Source: CAVWXT01 sp963759115
GTDB lineage: Bacteria > Planctomycetota > Planctomycetia > Pirellulales > Thermoguttaceae
Length of the DNA: 64,000 nucleotides
Direction of reading: 5' to 3'
Assembly (NCBI GenBank): GCA_963759115.1
Contig: CAVWXT010000006.1
Location: forward strand, 682,001-746,000
Below are positions 60,995 to 64,000 of the stretch, piece after piece (position 1 is the stretch's first letter; each line of letters opens with the position of its first letter). The position numbers were made by a program, and so were the translations under genes. Under the pieces are notes generated by a model. That model was not told where the DNA came from. It did no database searches and saw nothing but the letters and a program-made list of their open reading frames with translations.

Positions 60995-62795
60995 ATGAAC
61001 GAACCAGCAAGCCGTATCGTCCGTTGCCGGCACTGCACTTCGTCCCTTCCGAGCATACGATGACGTTGCCGGACGGCACCGAGTTGTTCTATCGGGCCTG
61101 GCTGCCGAGCGTGCCGACCGGCAAGTCTTTGGTGATCTTCCACCGCGGCCACGAGCACTCCGGGCGGGTTCAGGACATCGTGGAGGCCCTCGATCTGCGG
61201 CGACGTGGCCATTTTCGCCTGGGATGCCCGGGGCCACGGCCGCACGCCCGGCGAGCGCGGCTACGCCCCCAGTTTCGCCGACCTCGTGAAGGACGTGGAC
61301 TGTTTCGTCCGCCATCTGTGCCAGACGTTACGACAAGCGCCCGGAGAACATGGTCGTGCTGGCGCAGAGCGTGGGCGCGGTGACGGTCGCCGCCTGGGTC
61401 CACGACTACGCCCCGCGGATTCGCGCCATGATCCTGGCGGCCCCCGCCCTGGAAATCAAGCTCTACGTGCCGTTGGCGATTCCCGGGCTGCGGCTCTTGT
61501 TGAAGATGCGCAAAGACCGCAAGACGTTCATCAAGAGCTACGTCAAGGCGCAGGATGCTGACCCACGACCGGGAGCAGGCCCGGCGGTACGACGAGGATT
61601 CGCTGATCGCCCGCGCGATTGCCGCCAACGTGCTGGTCGACCTGCACGACACGTCGGCGCGGCTGATCGACGACGCCGGCGCGATCCGCGTGCCGACCCT
61701 GCTGTTGGCGGCGGGGGCGGATTGGGTCGTAAAACTCGCCCCGCAACGGAGACTGTTCGAGCGTCTCGGCACGCCGATCAAGCGGATGAAGGTGTTCGCC
61801 GGGGATGTACCATGACCTGCTGCACGAAAAGGACCGCCACCTGGTGATCGACGAGGCCCGGCAGTTCATCCGCGAGGCGTTCGATCGCGAGCGTGGCTCC
61901 CGCCGCCGCTGCTGGACGCCGACCGCTACGGCTACACGCCGCAACGAATACGATCGGCTGACCGAGCCGCTGCCCTGGCATTCGCCCAAGGGGCTCGGCT
62001 ACCGCCTTCAGCGACTCGGCATGAAGACGCTTGGCCGGCTGAGCCGCGGCGTCCGCCTGGGCCTGCGCACCGGTTTCGACTCGGGCAGGACGCTCGATTA
62101 CGTCTACGAGAACCAGCCGCAAGGCGCGCTGCTGGCTGGGCAAGTGGATCGATCGGTCCTATCTCAATAGCATCGGCTGGCGAGGCATCCGCCAACGGCG
62201 CGTGAACCTGGAAAAGCTGCTGCAGGAGGCAATCCGCCTGCTCCGGGCAGACGGCCAGCAGGTGCGGCTGGTGGACATCGCCGCGGGGCCAGGCCGATAC
62301 ATTCTCGAAACGCTCCGCCGATCTGGGCGGCGACGACCTGTCGGCCCTGCTCCGCGACAACGTCGAGGCCAATCTCGAAGCCGGGCGCAAGCTCGCCAGC
62401 CGCGGCGGGCCTTCGCAACGTCACCTTCCAACTGGGCGACGCCTTTGACGAGGCATCGCTGGCCGCGATCCAGCCGCGCGCCCAATCTGGCGGTGGTCTC
62501 CGGGCTGTATGAATTGTTCGGCGACAACGAGCTGGTGCGGCGTTCGCTGCGCGGCCTGGCGAAGGCAGTGCTGCCCGGCGGGTACCTCGTGTACACCGGC
62601 CAGCCCTGGCATCCGCAGGTGGAGATGATCGCCCGAGTGCTCGTCAACCGGGAAGGCCAGCCTTGGATCATGCGCCGCCGGACGCAGGAGGAAATGGACG
62701 ACCTGGTGCGCGATGCCGGATTCGAGAAGATTGCACAGGAGATCGATCCGTGGGGAATCTTCACCGTGTCGCTGGCACGTCGCGCCGGCAATTGA
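60995..62795 (+). CDS. ynbC: bifunctional alpha/beta hydrolase and SAM-dependent methyltransferase (YnbC-like), multiply frameshifted
   Basis: About 590 residues. The ATG at 60995 follows AAGGAGCACTGCAC. The hydrolase half shows DGTELFYRAWLP, VIFHRGHEHSGR, FAWDARGHGRTPGERGYAPS and the nucleophile elbow VLAQSVGAVTVAAW (Ser in QSVGA). The methyltransferase half has VDIAAGPGRYILETL (SAM motif I) and SGLYELFGDNELVRRSLRGL, then GGYLVYTGQPWHPQ. At least nine single-base shifts occur, mostly insertions of one base. YnbC of E. coli has the same two-domain layout. Substrates are unknown, presumably lipid head groups or acyl chains. Confidence 0.82.
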
Positions 62796-62802
62796 TCTTG
62801 CC

Positions 62803-64000
62803 ATGCGTGCGCGGCCTCCGTCTTGCTGTCCGTGCTCTTTCTTGTCGTTTACAGCGGCACGAATTGGCTGACGTCGCAACGATCGGACGTCGGCACCTGG
62901 TACTACGCAGTGGGAGCGATTCATCCCTTTCGTGCCGCTGATGGTCATCCCCTATATGTCGATCGACCTGTTCTTTGTCGCGGCGCCGTTCTTGTGCCGC
63001 GACCGCCGCGAATTGGCCACGTTTTCTCGCCGCGATCACTTTGGCAATTCTCGTGGCCGGCGCCTGCTTCCTGGCGATGCCGCTCGAAGCTGGGCTGCGA
63101 GCGCCCCCACGTCGATGGCTGGGTCGGCGCGTTGTTCGGCTGGTTCTTTGCCGCGGACCTGCCCTACAACCTGTGCCCTTCGCTGCATATCGCCTTGCGG
63201 ACGATCCTGGCCGAGACGTACGCGCGCCACACGCGCGGGCTCTGGAACATCGCTTCGCACGTGTGGTTCAGCCTGGTCGGCTTTTCCACGCTGTTGACGT
63301 ACCAGCATCACGTGGTCGACGTCGCTGGGGGGTTTCCTCTTGGCCGCCGTGTGCTTCTACGTCGTGCCGGCGATGGCCCATCGCCATCCCGTGACGCCGA
63401 ACCGGCGGGTCGGTTCGTACTACTTTCTGGCGTCGCTCGCCGCGAGCGTCATGGCCGTCCTCTGTTGGCCCTGGGGCAGCCTCTTCCTTTGGCCCGCCGC
63501 GGCCTGTCTCGTGGCAACCGCCGCCTATTTCGGACTCGGCCCGGGCATCTATCGCAAAATCGACGGCCGGCTGACCTTGAGCACGCGGCTCTTGCTGGCG
63601 CCGTTGCTCGTCGGCCAGAAGTTGTCGCTGCGGTATTACCGGCGGCAATGCCGGGCATGGGACGAGGTGACGCCCCACGTCTGGATCGGTCGAAAACTCT
63701 CCGACCGCGAGGCGGCCGACGCCGTGCAGCAAGGGCGTGACCGCCGTTCTGGACTTGACGGCCGAGTTCTCCGAGGCGGCGCCGTTCTTGGCGACGAATT
63801 ATCTGAATGTCCCCATCCTGGACCTCACGGCCCCCACGCCCGAGCAACTCGAACGGTGCGTGGCTTTCGTGTCGGAGAACGCTGCCGCAGGGGGTGGTCT
63901 ACGTTCACTGCAAGATCGGCTATTCGCGGAGCGCTGCCGTAGTAGGTGCTTACCTCTTGAAAAGTGGAACCGCGGGCACGGCCGACCAGGTGATGGCCCG
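62803..64000 (+). CDS. ynbD: PAP2 phosphatase fused to a dual-specificity phosphatase (YnbD-like), multiply frameshifted, partial
   Basis: The 5' ~330 residues are a membrane phosphatase of the PAP2 type (WERFIPFVPLMVIPYMSIDL; LPYNLCPSLHIALRTILAET with the PSLH motif; TYQHHVVDV with the catalytic His). The C-terminal part is a cysteine phosphatase: VYVHCKIGYSRSAAVVGAYL contains H-C-x5-R-S. At least seven frame changes, mostly one extra G, interrupt it, and the 3' end is outside the window. The start is uncertain. E. coli YnbD is the same fusion. It is last in the ynb-type operon. Confidence 0.82.

Overview
The window looks like GC-rich chromosomal DNA from a planctomycete, probably of the Pirellula/Blastopirellula group. 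The signs are an unlinked 23S-5S rRNA operon with no 16S beside it, a BlaI repressor next to an M56 peptidase fused to a DUF1559-like domain, Gly/His-rich TPR secretory proteins, Tat-exported oxidoreductases and hydrolases, and several ECF sigma/anti-sigma genes. The organism call is inference from gene content.

Layout. 0-10 kb: a truncated dinD, an IS4-family element, and the 3' remains of a giant polytopic membrane protein that carries three palindromic repeats inside its reading frame. These are followed by a convergent operon of a Tat aldo/keto reductase and a Tat hydrolase-like protein. 10.5-22 kb is a defence-type island: an ISAzo13-family element inside a small gene, a HicB-like/GIY-YIG protein paired with a D12-class adenine methyltransferase, a DUF433/DUF5615 toxin-antitoxin pair, an ECF sigma/anti-sigma pair, recQ, and an AAA ATPase (DUF3696 type) overlapping a PIN-like nuclease gene. 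22-25.6 kb: 5S and 23S rRNA on the minus strand with a near-consensus promoter and a terminator. 26-32 kb: two paralogous secreted clan-A glycoside hydrolases separated by a maturase-less group II intron and a long inverted-repeat element. 32-37 kb: galE, a broken rmlD, and glgX with an amber codon. 37-41 kb: secreted repeat proteins and a single protein joining a zf-HC2 anti-sigma domain to an ECF sigma factor. 40.5-45.4 kb: a DtxR/MntR-type regulator divergent from a metal P-type ATPase operon with two candidate operators. 46-50 kb: a secreted protein and a PAS/NarL-type histidine kinase. 50.4-52.4 kb: a full-length group II intron. 53.3-57 kb: blaI-blaR1-like operon and a radical SAM/SPASM protein. 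58.5-64 kb: a phospholipid operon matching the E. coli ynbABCD order, with a plsC-like gene inserted between the ynbB and ynbC homologues.

Two themes run through the window. First, palindromic repeats and inverted-repeat elements of several families sit between genes and inside them, and two of them form the target of the group II introns. Second, many genes are interrupted by single-base frameshifts. In the last 5.5 kb there are about twenty, nearly all one-base insertions with the protein sequence otherwise well preserved. That may reflect assembly error rather than decay, so frameshifted genes are annotated over their full reconstructed span. All functional calls come from reading motifs; no database search was run.
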